In this document: one piece after another, positions 25,931 to 35,252 of the stretch
Position numbering within the stretch: position 1 is the stretch's first letter
Layout of the letters: every line of letters starts with the position of its first letter
Source of the DNA: Hyphomicrobium sp.
Lineage (GTDB): Bacteria; Pseudomonadota; Alphaproteobacteria; Rhizobiales; Hyphomicrobiaceae
NCBI RefSeq assembly: GCF_019744875.1
Contig: NZ_JAIETU010000002.1
Location: forward strand, 682,001-746,000
Reading direction: 5' to 3'
DNA length: 64,000 nucleotides
The notes under the pieces: model-generated
What the model saw: only the letters and a program-made list of their open reading frames with translations
Told to the model about the DNA's origin: nothing
The model's database searches: none
Translations under genes and position numbers: made by a program

Positions 25931-26971
25931 TCAGTCGACGCCCTCGCCCTCTCCCTCGTCACGATTGAGTTCGATCACGCCGCGCTCCACCATACCGAGA
26001 GCGACGTCCGCAATGGCGCGCTGCGCCTTCAAGGCCTCGCGTGGCTTGACCTGAGGACCATCGGTGAGATCGGCTTCGATCGCGCGGCGTGCGCGGCTCG
26101 GGACTGCCTTCAGGATCTGATCCTGCATCGTCTTCGACACGCCATGCAGGGCCCTGACGACGAGATCGGGCGCGATCTGGTCGAAGACCGTCACCAGGGA
26201 CGCTTCGGTCAGCCTGCCAATATCGTCGAAGGTGAAAAGCTGCTGGCGAATGAGGTCGGCGTCTTTCTCATTGTAGGTTCCGATGGCCTGCAGGCATTCG
26301 TCCATGAGCTTGCGGTCCATCTTGTTCATAAGCTCGGCCATGCGCGTGTGCGGCGAGAGGTCCGAACTCCGCCGCCGATTGATGAGAAGATCCTGGAGAA
26401 ACGATATTTCGAGCAGCACATAGGCGCGCTCCGAGACCGGCCGGATCGCGAGCATGCGCGCGACGACCTCTTTCGAAACGGCTCGCGGGAGCAGCTTCAG
26501 AAGCGCGGCCGAGATCAGCGGCTCTGCGCGCGAGAGGACCAGCGCGATGACCTGCGGATGCTCCTTCATCAGGTACTGCGTCAGCGCCGCCTCGGAGATT
26601 TTCGGGAGCTGCTGCCACACCGCGTGGGCGGATTTCGTGCCTGTCTGGGCGAGAAGGGCTGCAATCTGATCGGGGCTCAGGACGCCTTCGAGAAGGCCGT
26701 GGATCTTTTCGGTCGTCGCGGTGAGATCGGCGCCGTGCTTGAGGTCGTGGGCAAATTCCTCGATCAGCGCATCGACGACGTCCTTGCCGACCTTGCCGAG
26801 ATCGTTCGCCGCCTGGGCTACGATCTTCACTTCGTCCTCGTCGAAGTACTTCAGGAGGCGGCTGGCATATTGCTTGTTCATCGCAAGCAGAAGCGCGGCA
26901 ACTTTCGCCGTTCCCGTCAATTCCCGCCGGTTATCGTCGGGATCCTCGCGAGAGATCGTCGCCACTCTCAC
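25931..26971 (-). CDS. fliG: Flagellar motor switch protein FliG
   Basis: 346 residues with the three FliG domains: N-terminal (GTAKVAALLLAMNKQYASRLL), middle with the conserved EHPQVIALVLSRAEP (about residues 135-150), and C-terminal torque domain with FTFDDIGRLTEASLVTVFD ... ALHGVSKTMQDQILKAVPSRA (about 240-300), where the charged residues that contact the stator lie. FliG forms the cytoplasmic C-ring and sets rotation. No other flagellar gene is in the window, so this copy is isolated. The ATG at 26971 gives the usual start. Confidence 0.9.
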   Translation of the reverse strand: MRVATISREDPDDNRRELTGTAKVAALLLAMNKQYASRLLKYFDEDEVKIVAQAANDLGKVGKDVVDALIEEFAHDLKHGADLTATTEKIHGLLEGVLSPDQIAALLAQTGTKSAHAVWQQLPKISEAALTQYLMKEHPQVIALVLSRAEPLISAALLKLLPRAVSKEVVARMLAIRPVSERAYVLLEISFLQDLLINRRRSSDLSPHTRMAELMNKMDRKLMDECLQAIGTYNEKDADLIRQQLFTFDDIGRLTEASLVTVFDQIAPDLVVRALHGVSKTMQDQILKAVPSRARRAIEADLTDGPQVKPREALKAQRAIADVALGMVERGVIELNRDEGEGEGVD

Positions 26972-27386
26972 TCCAATTCGGGATACCTGACCCTTGCCAG
27001 CCTCCGACTCGCAGTCCTCCTACGCACATTGACGTTGCTCCTCGACGCTCCGCCGGAGATGGGCTCCGCCCGAGAATCGGATGTATTCAGCCTATCACCG
27101 CCTGAATGCAGCCGTCGGAAGGTATTTGGGGGACAGTCCGGAATTTTTTGGGATGCCAGACACTCGGTACAGCCATTTCGCCAAGGTTTCTGGCCGCGAG
27201 ACGCGTTGTAGGTCGCCCAAAACAGCCCTGGACTGATCGCGTTGGCGATGGAGCGCCGTCGACATCCGTGGAGACCGGGTTTCGCCGATCCGGGCGGCGC
27301 TATTCTCGATGGGCGTTACGCCGACACCGGCTTACAACCGTGCTAGCGTTCCGACCTTCAGGCAAAAACAACCTCACGATCGAACC
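26972..27386. other. Intergenic region between fliG and the SDR epimerase gene
   Basis: About 415 bp upstream of two divergent genes. Open frames here are short and out of step with either gene. I see no hairpin terminator, EcfG site or RNA gene. Confidence 0.5.
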
Positions 27387-28373
27387 ATGTCTCGCCGATC
27401 TATTCTCGTCACCGGCGGCGCCGGCTTTGTCGGGTCGCACCTTTGCGATCGTCTGATTGCCGAGGGGCATGACGTCATCTGTCTCGACAATTTCTTCACC
27501 GGCCGGAAGAAGAATATCGAGCATCTCTTGAGCGAGCCGCGCTTCGAGCTGCTCCGCCACGACGTGACGTTCCCGCTCTACATCGAGGTCGACGAGATCT
27601 ACAATCTGGCGTGCCCCGCTTCGCCGATCCACTACCAGCACGACCCCGTGCAGACGACCAAAACGAGCGTGCACGGCGCGATCAACATGCTGGGCCTAGC
27701 CAAACGCCTCAAGTGCCGCATCTTCCAGGCGTCGACGTCGGAAGTGTACGGCAGCCCGGCAGTGCATCCGCAAACGGAAGACTATTGGGGCAACGTCAAT
27801 CCGATCGGACCGCGCTCCTGCTACGACGAAGGCAAGCGCTGCGCCGAGACGCTGTTCTTCGACTATCACCGTCAGCACAAGCTCGAGATCAAGGTTGCGC
27901 GGATCTTCAACACCTACGGGCCGCGCATGCATCCGAACGACGGGCGCGTCGTGTCGAATTTCGTCGTGCAGGCCCTCAAGGGCGAGCCGATCACGATCTA
28001 TGGCGAGGGCAAGCAGACGCGCTCGTTCTGCTACGTGGACGATCTGATCGACGGCATCGTGCGGCTGATGGAGTCGCCTCGGGACATGACCGGGCCGGTC
28101 AATCTCGGCAATCCGGTCGAGTTCACGATCAAGGAGCTCGCGGAACTCGCGATCGCCATGACGGGCTCGAAATCCGACCTGGTCTTCCGGCCCCTCCCGC
28201 AGGACGATCCCATGCAGCGCCAGCCGGACATTTCGCTGGCCAAGGACCGGCTGGGGTGGGAACCAAGCGTGCCGCTCCGCGATGGCTTGGCGCGCACCAT
28301 CGCCTACTTCGACAAACTGCTCAGCGAAAGCGATCTGCCGCGCGACATGCCCGCCGCACGCAGCAAGGGCTGA
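27387..28373 (+). CDS. UDP-glucuronate decarboxylase-like SDR (UDP-xylose synthase type)
   Basis: 328 residues from the ATG at 27387; the frame opens at 27309 but the Rossmann strand begins right after this ATG ([20 protein letters not shown]). Extended-SDR features: [18 protein letters not shown], the STSEVYG catalytic segment and [11 protein letters not shown] with the Tyr-x3-Lys pair. [13 protein letters not shown] and [19 protein letters not shown] are characteristic of UDP-glucuronate decarboxylases. It would supply UDP-xylose for surface polysaccharide. It stands alone, so the pathway is not shown by neighbours. Confidence 0.9.
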   Translation: MSRRSILVTGGAGFVGSHLCDRLIAEGHDVICLDNFFTGRKKNIEHLLSEPRFELLRHDVTFPLYIEVDEIYNLACPASPIHYQHDPVQTTKTSVHGAINMLGLAKRLKCRIFQASTSEVYGSPAVHPQTEDYWGNVNPIGPRSCYDEGKRCAETLFFDYHRQHKLEIKVARIFNTYGPRMHPNDGRVVSNFVVQALKGEPITIYGEGKQTRSFCYVDDLIDGIVRLMESPRDMTGPVNLGNPVEFTIKELAELAIAMTGSKSDLVFRPLPQDDPMQRQPDISLAKDRLGWEPSVPLRDGLARTIAYFDKLLSESDLPRDMPAARSKG

Positions 28374-28579
28374 GGCGGCAGGCGCTCGGCCAAGACCGCG
28401 CCCTAAGACGACCGATCTCTCGCGTCGCCAATAAATCCCGCCTTTCGGCCAGCATCCCGGCCCAAGTGCCGGATGTGCGGCAGATCGCCAACCGGCAAAT
28501 GCTAAGCAAATGCTTTCCAGCACGCATTGAGCGGGCTAGGAGTACCGCCAACGATGCTGAATGACCTCTATGGAGCTAC

Positions 28580-28921
28580 ATGAGAGACTTTAAAGACAAC
28601 TTTGGAGATCGGCTGCGGAATTCCGCACAGGCGAAAAAGGCCATGCTTTCGAAAGCGGCACGCCCCTCCCCTGACGACCCGGCCGAAATCGAGCGGAGAG
28701 CGCAGCGCAAGGCGATCGTCGACGCACGCGAAGCGCGTGCGGCCGAGAAGGAGCGCCTTGCGAAGGAACTCGCGGAGAAGCAGGCGCTGGAGCTGGCCGA
28801 GCGCGCCGAGCACCTGAAGCGTGAACAGCGCGAAATGGCCGACCGCGAAGTGGCTCGTGCCGCCGAGCAAAAGGCCCAGCGCGATGCCAGATACGCCGCC
28901 CGCAAGAAGCGGAAGGCGTAA
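28580..28921 (+). CDS. DUF6481-type coiled-coil protein
   Basis: 113 residues, highly charged and low-complexity: MRDFKDNFGDRLRNSAQAKKAML, then a long Ala/Arg/Glu/Lys helix (about residues 34-105) that should form a coiled coil, ending ARKKRKA. The pattern fits the DUF6481 family of Alphaproteobacteria, whose function is unknown. Cytoplasmic, no cysteine. TATGGAG lies about 8 nt before the ATG. Monocistronic in appearance. Confidence 0.8.
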   Translation: MRDFKDNFGDRLRNSAQAKKAMLSKAARPSPDDPAEIERRAQRKAIVDAREARAAEKERLAKELAEKQALELAERAEHLKREQREMADREVARAAEQKAQRDARYAARKKRKA

Positions 28922-29112
28922 GCGGTACGGCGGAGCCTGCTCTCGCACGCTCCGCCTCACTCTATGCTTCGCGGCCACCGGCGCAGCTTCAGTTATGCGC
29001 CCTCGCCGCGGGGTTGGCCGCGCGGCTTCCACACCAGCGAGCGACGCAGCGCGTGTCACGGCGCGGCGCATGCTCGACACGTGTCTTGAAGTACCGGCGT
29101 CTTGAAGTGCCG

Positions 29113-29433
29113 TTAGGCCGCCAGTTCCATCGCAACCGGTTTGACCGACGGCAGGTCGCCCGACGATCCGGTGAGGATGTAGGAGATGTTGCGCTTCGTC
29201 AGCGCCGCACAGAATTCATTCAGTTCGAAATCGCCTAAATCACCGCCCATACCCGCGTCATATGCGACGAAGGCGGTATGAAAATGCAGTCTCTCAATCA
29301 ACATCTGGGCCGCCCCGGCCGAACTTGCGACGTGAACCTTGGCGCCAGCGCGCATCAGGGCTTCGCGGAGATTGCAAGCGCGCGTCGAGGGGGCGTCGAC
29401 GACAAGGATACGATAATCCGAGGGGATCTTCAT
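29113..29433 (-). CDS. Short response-regulator receiver-like protein
   Basis: 106 residues: DYRILVVDAPSTRACNLREAL resembles the first strand of a CheY-type receiver but has a single Asp where the usual acidic pair lies. VASSAGAAQMLIERLHFHTAFVAYD is the second/third-strand region, with Asp58 as the possible phosphoacceptor, and YILTGSSGD carries the conserved Thr/Ser. The chain stops where the Lys-containing fifth strand should be, so the receiver is short or degenerate. No output domain and no kinase beside it. Function may be phosphorylation-independent. Confidence 0.7.
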   Translation of the reverse strand: MKIPSDYRILVVDAPSTRACNLREALMRAGAKVHVASSAGAAQMLIERLHFHTAFVAYDAGMGGDLGDFELNEFCAALTKRNISYILTGSSGDLPSVKPVAMELAA

Positions 29434-29804
29434 GAGTGGGTACCTCCAGGACGCCTTTGCGTCCGTCAGGAGCGGGTTGCTCTAGGCCCGCAGTCCCATT
29501 CGACAGTCACTTCGTGCAGCCGCGACTGACAAGAAACAAATGCTGCTCGAAGATTAATACAGCTCGCACGCGGCGGCACCACCCCCAAAATACGGAGTGC
29601 AGCGCGGCATTTACCGACGCAGTGCGATATGTTCAATCATCAGAATAAAGTATTGTTTCTCCGCATCAGTGATTTGATCCGCCGTGCGTTGCAGCGGCGT
29701 GAGGCGGAAATTTTTCAATACGCCGGCATGAGCACAACGCGCGGAGCACAACCTGGCGCTGCGCGGCCTTTTCCGCACAAACGCCCGGTTTCCGTAGGGG
29801 ATTG
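29434..29804. other. Intergenic region with no convincing gene
   Basis: About 370 bp, noticeably more AT-rich than the flanks in its middle. A 68-codon minus-strand frame (29611-29817) overlaps the downstream end of the DUF883 gene and lacks a ribosome-binding site. No RNA gene or strong hairpin found. Confidence 0.4.
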
Positions 29805-30080
29805 CTACTTCTTCCAAAGAGCGCCGACGACGAAGGCCACGCCGGCTGCGATGGCCAGGGCTTCAAGCGGCTTCTCCTGCGTGTAGCGCGCGACGCTGTT
29901 GTAGGAGTCCCGTGCGAACTGCTCGGGGTTGTCCATCGCGTCCTTGGCCATCGTCGTAATGCGGTCAGCCGCTTCGACGGCCGCATCCTTCGCTGCGTTG
30001 ACGGCCTGATCGGCATAGCCGGCAGCGCGACGGGCTTCATCAGATGCGGTGTTGAGCTGATCTGCGTTAAGGTTTGCCAT
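29805..30080 (-). CDS. DUF883 (ElaB/YqjD-like) membrane-anchored protein
   Basis: 91 residues: an amphipathic Ala-rich helix (about 1-60, with ADQAVNAAKDAAVEAADRI) followed by a C-terminal tail anchor (KPLEALAIAAGVAFVVGALWKK). This is the YqjD/ElaB layout; those proteins tether ribosomes to the inner membrane in stationary phase in E. coli. GGAGGACC precedes the ATG. A perfect GGAAC-N17-GTT site 30 nt upstream suggests EcfG stress control, which fits the family's growth-phase behaviour. Confidence 0.88.
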   Translation of the reverse strand: MANLNADQLNTASDEARRAAGYADQAVNAAKDAAVEAADRITTMAKDAMDNPEQFARDSYNSVARYTQEKPLEALAIAAGVAFVVGALWKK

Positions 30081-30110
30081 GACGGTCCTCCCAGGGGGTT
30101 GGACCTCATC

Positions 30111-30135
30111 AACTCCACGGGGCGAGACTTGTTCC
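30111..30135 (-). promoter_or_regulatory. EcfG-type general stress promoter before the DUF883 gene
   Basis: Minus-strand GGAAC (30135-30131), 17 nt, GTT (30113-30111), ending 30 nt before the ATG at 30080. Same arrangement as three other sites in this window. Confidence 0.65.
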
Positions 30136-30309
30136 TTGGGCCGTGCGCCGCGTCATCGTTGGGCTGCCCGCCAACGTCGCTCATCGGGCCCCTCGCTCAC
30201 ATCGCTCTTTGGTCCTCGTTCCTTGGTCCTGCGACCATCTCTCCGCACGACCGTCTTCCGATCCGTTCCTGTTCTGACGTAACCGAATTTTATGGAAGTG
30301 TTGTCGCGA

Positions 30310-30336
30310 CTTGCTAACGTGTCATTCTTGCTAACG
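30310..30336 (+). repeat. Tandem 10-bp direct repeat upstream of the RND operon
   Basis: CTTGCTAACG occurs at 30310-30319 and again at 30327-30336, 17 bp apart start to start, about 80 bp before the adaptor gene. The spacing would place both on similar faces of the helix for a dimeric regulator; no regulator gene is adjacent. Confidence 0.45.
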
Positions 30337-30414
30337 CGCAGACTTTCTAGCTTGCCAATGCGCGCCGCCGCACACTGCGGCCGCAACCGGCCCACCGCTT
30401 GGGGAAGAAAATCG

Positions 30415-31602
30415 ATGACGGCACGATTGGTTCGCAGCCCGCGCTCCTGGCTGCCCACACTTTCACAGTTCCGTCGTCCGGCACTTCTTGCCGCTGTCCT
30501 CCACATTGCCGGACCGCTCAATCCGGCCTCCGCGCAGGCGCCGGGCGGCGGGGCACCACCTCCGCCGAGCGTCATCGTCGAGATCGCGCAGATGCGCGAC
30601 ATCACGGATCAATCGGCTTTTACCGGGCGCGTGCAGGCCATCGACAAGGTGACGCTGCGAGCGCGCGTCGCGGGGTTCATTAAAAAGCGCGGGTTCGAGG
30701 AAGGCACTGAAGTCGCGGAAGGGCAGCTTCTATTCGAGCTTGAGCGCGAGCCCTATGAGGCGGCGCTGGCCCTGGCCGAAGCCAACCTCGCGGCCGCCGA
30801 TGCCGCGCTCGCGCTGGCCCAGGTGACCTACGACCGCACGCGGCCGCTTGCCGAACGCGGCACGTCCTCGCAGGCCGCACTCGATCTCGCGGGCTCGCAA
30901 CTCGCGCAAGCGAAGGCCAACGTCGACGCGCAGAAGGCAAACGTCACGACCGCAAAGCTCAACCTCGGCTATACGGAGATCCGCGCACCGATGGCAGGCG
31001 CCGCGGGGCGGGCTACCTACTCCGTCGGCGAATATGTCGGCCCGACCAGCGATCCGCTCGTCACGCTCGTGCGGCAGGATCCGATGTACGTCGCCTTTCC
31101 CGTGCCGCAACGGCTGTTCCTGGCCGTCCGCCGTGAGGGCCTGCCCAAGGACAGCGTGCTCGTGCGCCTGAAATTGCCGGATGGCTCCACCTACGACCAG
31201 GACGGCTCGATCGCGTTCTCCGACGTCGAGGCCAACCCGCAGACGGACTCGCTGCTCGTGCGCGGCACCTTCCCCAATCCCAAACGCCTGCTGGTCGACC
31301 AGCAGATCGTGGGCGTGCAGGTGGTGTCGAAGAAGCCGGAGGAGCGGATGGTCATCTCGCAGTCCGCGATCATCCTCGATCAGCAGGGCGCCTACGTTCT
31401 CGCGGTCGACAAGGAGAATAAGGTGGTCGTCAAGCGCATCAAGCTCGGCGATCAGGAGGGCGCGCAGATCGTCGTGCTCGAAGGACTCGTGACCGGTGAT
31501 CGCGTCATCACGAGCGGCCAGCAGAAAGTCCGCCCCGGGATCGTCGTCGATGCCCAGGTCGCCACCGACACCCTCACCTCAACAGGCGCGGCCGCACCAT
31601 GA
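30415..31602 (+). CDS. RND efflux periplasmic adaptor (membrane-fusion protein)
   Basis: 395 residues from the ATG at 30415, preceded by GGGGAAGAAA; the open frame begins at 30292 but the signal peptide (about residues 18-40, ending PASA-QAP) follows this ATG. AcrA/MexA-type layout: lipoyl half-motif (GRVQAIDKVTLRARVAGFI), alpha-helical hairpin rich in Ala/Leu (about 110-170), second lipoyl half (LGYTEIRAPMAGAAGRA), beta-barrel and membrane-proximal domain. No lipobox Cys is visible. It links the inner-membrane pump to an outer-membrane channel; no TolC gene is nearby. Stop overlaps the pump start (ATGA). Confidence 0.95.
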   Translation: MTARLVRSPRSWLPTLSQFRRPALLAAVLHIAGPLNPASAQAPGGGAPPPPSVIVEIAQMRDITDQSAFTGRVQAIDKVTLRARVAGFIKKRGFEEGTEVAEGQLLFELEREPYEAALALAEANLAAADAALALAQVTYDRTRPLAERGTSSQAALDLAGSQLAQAKANVDAQKANVTTAKLNLGYTEIRAPMAGAAGRATYSVGEYVGPTSDPLVTLVRQDPMYVAFPVPQRLFLAVRREGLPKDSVLVRLKLPDGSTYDQDGSIAFSDVEANPQTDSLLVRGTFPNPKRLLVDQQIVGVQVVSKKPEERMVISQSAIILDQQGAYVLAVDKENKVVVKRIKLGDQEGAQIVVLEGLVTGDRVITSGQQKVRPGIVVDAQVATDTLTSTGAAAP

Positions 31603-34600
31603 TCTTCGACGTCTTCATCCGCCGCCCGCGTCTGGCCATGGTCATCTCGATCGTGCTGACGCTGGCGGGTCTCATCGCCATCACCGTCATCCCGGTCGCG
31701 CAGTATCCCGAAATCGCGCCTCCCACCGTCAGCGTCAGCGCCGGTTATGCGGGCGCCGACGCAAACACCGTGGAAGAAAGCATCGCCCAGCCGCTCGAGA
31801 ACGCGATCAACGGCGTTTCGGGCATGCGCTACATGCGGTCCACCTCGGCCAACGACGGCTCCTACTCGCTCACCGTCTCGTTCGATCTCACCGAGGATCC
31901 GGACATCGCGACGGTCAACGTGCAGAACCGGGCGAACCTCGCGACCGCCAAACTTCCCGAGGAGGTGCGGCGCACAGGGCTTACGATCGCCAAGCGCTCG
32001 ACGGACCTGCTGCAGGTGTTCCTGTTCTATTCGAAGGACAAGGACAAAGATCAGCTCTTCCTATCCAACTTCGTGACCCTCAACATTCTCGACGAAATCA
32101 AGCGCGTCTCCGGCGTGGGCGACGCCTCGATTTTCGGCTCTCGCGACTATGCCATGCGGATCTGGGTCAATCCGACCAAGCTCGGCAATTTCGGCTTGTC
32201 GGCGCAGGATGTGATTGCGGCCATCCAGTCGCAGAACGTGCAGGCGGCCGCCGGGCGCATCGGTGCGGCGCCTCTGTCGGCCGATCAGCGCCTGCAGCTC
32301 ACCGTCACCACCAAAGGCCGCCTCATCTCTGTCGAGGAATTCGAAAACATCATCGTGCGGGCGAGCGCCGACGGGTCGTTCGTGCGCGTGAAGGACGTCG
32401 CGCGGGTGGAGCTGGCGGGAGATTCATTCGATTCCGAAGCCCGCTACGAGGGCTATCCGGCCGCACCGATCGGCGTCTATCTGTCGCCCGGCGCGAACGC
32501 CGTCAGCGTCGCGGCCGCGGTGTCGAAGCGGCTCCAAGAGTTGCAGACGCGCTTTCCGAAGGGCGTCGAGTTCGCCTACGTCTACAACACCGCCGAATTC
32601 GTCGACGCAATGATCGAGAAGGTGGTCCACACACTGTTCGAAGCCTTCGTGCTCGTCGCCATCGTGGTGTTCGTCTTCCTCGGCCGCTTCAGGCCGACGT
32701 TCATTCCGCTGATTGCCGTTCCGGTCGCCATCATCGGCACGTTCGCGGTGCTGCTGGCGCTCGGCTATTCGGCCAACACCATCTCGCTCTTGGCGCTCGT
32801 GCTCGCCATCGGCATCGTGGTCGACGACGCGATCATCGTGGTCGAGAACGTCGAGCGCGTGATGCACGAGGAGCCGCACCTCACACCGGCCGAAGCGACG
32901 CACAAGGCGATGACGGAGATCGCGGGCCCCGTGATCGCCATCACGCTCGTGCTGCTGTCGGTGTTCGTTCCGATCGCGTTCCTGCCCGGCTCGTCGGGTG
33001 TGCTGTTCCGCCAGTTCTCGGTCACGATCTCCGCCGCCATGGTGATCTCGGCCATCAACGCGCTGACGCTGACGCCGGCTCTCTGCGCGGTCATGCTGAA
33101 GCCGGGTCATCCGACCGGCATCATGGGCCGCATCACGAAGTCGATCGACCGCGTCGCGGACGGATACGCGGCCATCGTGCGCCGGCTCGTCACCTATTCG
33201 CTGATGAGCCTCGCGGCGCTGGTCGCCATCGCGGGCGTCACCTACTTCGTGTTCGCCAGAACGCCGTCAGGCTTCCTGCCCGATGAAGACAAGGGCTTCA
33301 TCATGACGGTGATGAACCTTCCGGCCGGCGCCTCGCTCAACCGCACGTCGGATGCCGCGCGCAAGGCCGAGGAGATCATCCGCCAGGATCCGGCGGTCGA
33401 CACCGTCACGACCGTGCTCGGGCTCGACTTCCTCGGCGGCGGCGCCGCATCGAATGCCGGCGTCATGTTCGTGCGCCTCAAGCCCTACGAGGTGCGCACG
33501 ACACGCGATATGCACGCGACCGCCGTCGTGCGCCGTCTGTTCGGAGCGCTGTCGACCGTGTCCGAGGGCCGGCTGATCCCGCTCAATCCTCCGGCCATTT
33601 CCGGCATCGGCCAGGTCGGCGGGTTCGAGTACATGCTCGAAGCGCTCAGCGGCCAGGGGGCGTCCGAAATGGCCGCCGTCATGCGCGGGCTGATCGTGGA
33701 GGCCAACCAGCGGCCGGAGCTTTCGAGCGTGTTCTCCACGTTCGAAGCAGAGACGCCGCAGATCCGCCTCGACATCGATCGCGACAAGACGCGGGCGCTC
33801 AACATCAACCTGTCCGACGTCTTCACGGCGTTGCAGGCGACGCTCGGCGGCTACTACGTGAACGACTTCAACCTGTTCGGCCGAACCTGGACCGTGCAGT
33901 TGCAGGCCGAGCAGGCGTTCCGCGGATCGATCAACGACATCTCGGGCATCTACGTCAAAAACTCGGCCGGCGAAATGACGCCGATGTCGGCCATCGCGGT
34001 CGCCAAGCTGGAGGTCGGGCCGCGGACGCTCACGCGCTACAACAACTACCGCGCGGTGGCGATCAACGGGTCTCCCGGAGAAGGGCGCGGCCCGAGCGAG
34101 GCCATCGAGGCGATGGCCGCGTTGTCCGCAACCAGCCTGCCGGGAGGCTATGCGTTCGAATGGACGGGTCAGGCGCTCGAGCAGCTCCAATCGGCGGGGC
34201 AGACCCCGATCGTGATCGGGCTCGCGTTGCTGTTCGCCTATCTCTTCCTGGTGGCGCTCTACGAGAGCTGGAACATTCCCATTCCCGTGCTGCTGTCGGT
34301 GCTGGTGTCCATCATGGGCGCCGTCGGCACGCTCTGGATGCTGGGTGAGAGCTTCACGCTCTATGTTCAGATCGGCATCGTCGTGCTGATCGCGCTGGCG
34401 GCGAAGAACGCGATCCTCATCATCGCGTTCTCCATCGAGCGGCGGGCGGCCGGCGACACGCTGCTGGAATCGGCCGTGGACGGCGCGCGGCTGCGCTTCC
34501 GCCCGGTGATGATGACCAGTATCGCGTTCATCATGGGACTCATACCGCTCGTGATCGCGACCGGCCCCGGCGCCGACAGCATGATCGCGGTCGGCACGCC

Positions 34601-34730
34601 GGTGCTTGCGGGCATGGCGTTCGCGTCGGTGTTCGGAATTTTCCTCATTCCGATGCTCTACGTCGTGTTCCAACGCCTGCGCGAGGGGCGCGGCACACCG
34701 GAGACGCCGCAGACGAAAGAGGCGGCCTAG
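31599..34730 (+). CDS. RND multidrug efflux permease (AcrB/MexB family)
   Basis: 1043 residues, the normal size. It begins with FDVFIRRPRLAMVISIVLTL (first membrane helix), has two large periplasmic loops and twelve predicted helices. The proton-relay Asp pair is present in GIVVDDAIIVVENVERVM, as in AcrB D407/D408, and the second-half segment AAKNAILIIAFSIE is conserved. Belongs to the hydrophobe/amphiphile exporter group; substrates cannot be predicted. Translationally coupled to the adaptor. A strong terminator follows. Confidence 0.96.
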   Translation: MIFDVFIRRPRLAMVISIVLTLAGLIAITVIPVAQYPEIAPPTVSVSAGYAGADANTVEESIAQPLENAINGVSGMRYMRSTSANDGSYSLTVSFDLTEDPDIATVNVQNRANLATAKLPEEVRRTGLTIAKRSTDLLQVFLFYSKDKDKDQLFLSNFVTLNILDEIKRVSGVGDASIFGSRDYAMRIWVNPTKLGNFGLSAQDVIAAIQSQNVQAAAGRIGAAPLSADQRLQLTVTTKGRLISVEEFENIIVRASADGSFVRVKDVARVELAGDSFDSEARYEGYPAAPIGVYLSPGANAVSVAAAVSKRLQELQTRFPKGVEFAYVYNTAEFVDAMIEKVVHTLFEAFVLVAIVVFVFLGRFRPTFIPLIAVPVAIIGTFAVLLALGYSANTISLLALVLAIGIVVDDAIIVVENVERVMHEEPHLTPAEATHKAMTEIAGPVIAITLVLLSVFVPIAFLPGSSGVLFRQFSVTISAAMVISAINALTLTPALCAVMLKPGHPTGIMGRITKSIDRVADGYAAIVRRLVTYSLMSLAALVAIAGVTYFVFARTPSGFLPDEDKGFIMTVMNLPAGASLNRTSDAARKAEEIIRQDPAVDTVTTVLGLDFLGGGAASNAGVMFVRLKPYEVRTTRDMHATAVVRRLFGALSTVSEGRLIPLNPPAISGIGQVGGFEYMLEALSGQGASEMAAVMRGLIVEANQRPELSSVFSTFEAETPQIRLDIDRDKTRALNINLSDVFTALQATLGGYYVNDFNLFGRTWTVQLQAEQAFRGSINDISGIYVKNSAGEMTPMSAIAVAKLEVGPRTLTRYNNYRAVAINGSPGEGRGPSEAIEAMAALSATSLPGGYAFEWTGQALEQLQSAGQTPIVIGLALLFAYLFLVALYESWNIPIPVLLSVLVSIMGAVGTLWMLGESFTLYVQIGIVVLIALAAKNAILIIAFSIERRAAGDTLLESAVDGARLRFRPVMMTSIAFIMGLIPLVIATGPGADSMIAVGTPVLAGMAFASVFGIFLIPMLYVVFQRLREGRGTPETPQTKEAA

Positions 34731-34766
34731 GCACGCGGCACCCTGCTTTTCCGTGCAATGTGACGT

Positions 34767-34802
34767 GTGGCCCCGGTCCGAAGATGGACCGGGGCCACTT
34801 TT
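34767..34802 (+). terminator. Terminator of the RND efflux operon
   Basis: Perfect 13-bp stem (GTGGCCCCGGTCC / GGACCGGGGCCAC), 6-nt loop, then TTTT. It lies 37 nt after the pump stop and just before the convergent DoxX gene. Confidence 0.93.
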
Positions 34803-34811
34803 CATTGCGCG

Positions 34812-35252
34812 CTAGAATTCGCGGCCGAGGCGGGCGTCCACCGAGTGGGCGTTGCCGCCGCGAATGACGAAGAAGAACAGCACAGCCGCCCAGATCAGGG
34901 ATTTTTCAGCGCCCGCGAAGCCTTCGGCTTTGAAGATCCAATGGAAGTACACGGTCACCAGCAGCACAATGGTGGTGGCGAATGCGGCCGGGCGCGTGAA
35001 GAGGCCGATCATCAGCAAGAGGCCGCCAATCGTCTCCGTGGCGGCGAGCAGCGGCGCCCACACCGCTCCCGGATAGAAGCCCAGGCTTTCCACCATGCCG
35101 ACGACGCCGTCCAGGTTCGCGAACTTGGGCGCGCCATGCAGCACAAGCAGGAACCCCACGAGCACGCGCAGCAGCGTTTCGGCAAATTCGTGGAACGATG
35201 CGTAGAGCGGCGCGAGAGCGGGTAGAAAATAGCGCGTGTTCGACTGAGACAT
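34812..35252 (-). CDS. DoxX-family membrane protein
   Basis: 146 residues with four predicted transmembrane helices (VLVGFLLVLHGAPKF; the WAPLLAATETIGGLLLMIGLF region; AAFATTIVLLVTVYFHWIF; LIWAAVLFFFVIRGG). The LHGAPKFANLDG and GRLF-type loop are typical of DoxX/SURF4-like proteins, whose roles range from thiosulfate oxidation partners to redox tolerance. No partner gene is adjacent. Acts in the inner membrane; exact function open. Confidence 0.9.
   Translation of the reverse strand: MSQSNTRYFLPALAPLYASFHEFAETLLRVLVGFLLVLHGAPKFANLDGVVGMVESLGFYPGAVWAPLLAATETIGGLLLMIGLFTRPAAFATTIVLLVTVYFHWIFKAEGFAGAEKSLIWAAVLFFFVIRGGNAHSVDARLGREF

Noticed and set aside
29611-29817. 68-codon minus-strand frame ending in TDAEKQYFILMIEHIALRR
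   Set aside because: The C-terminal part looks protein-like, but it overlaps the end of the DUF883 gene, lacks a ribosome-binding site and has no convincing start codon.
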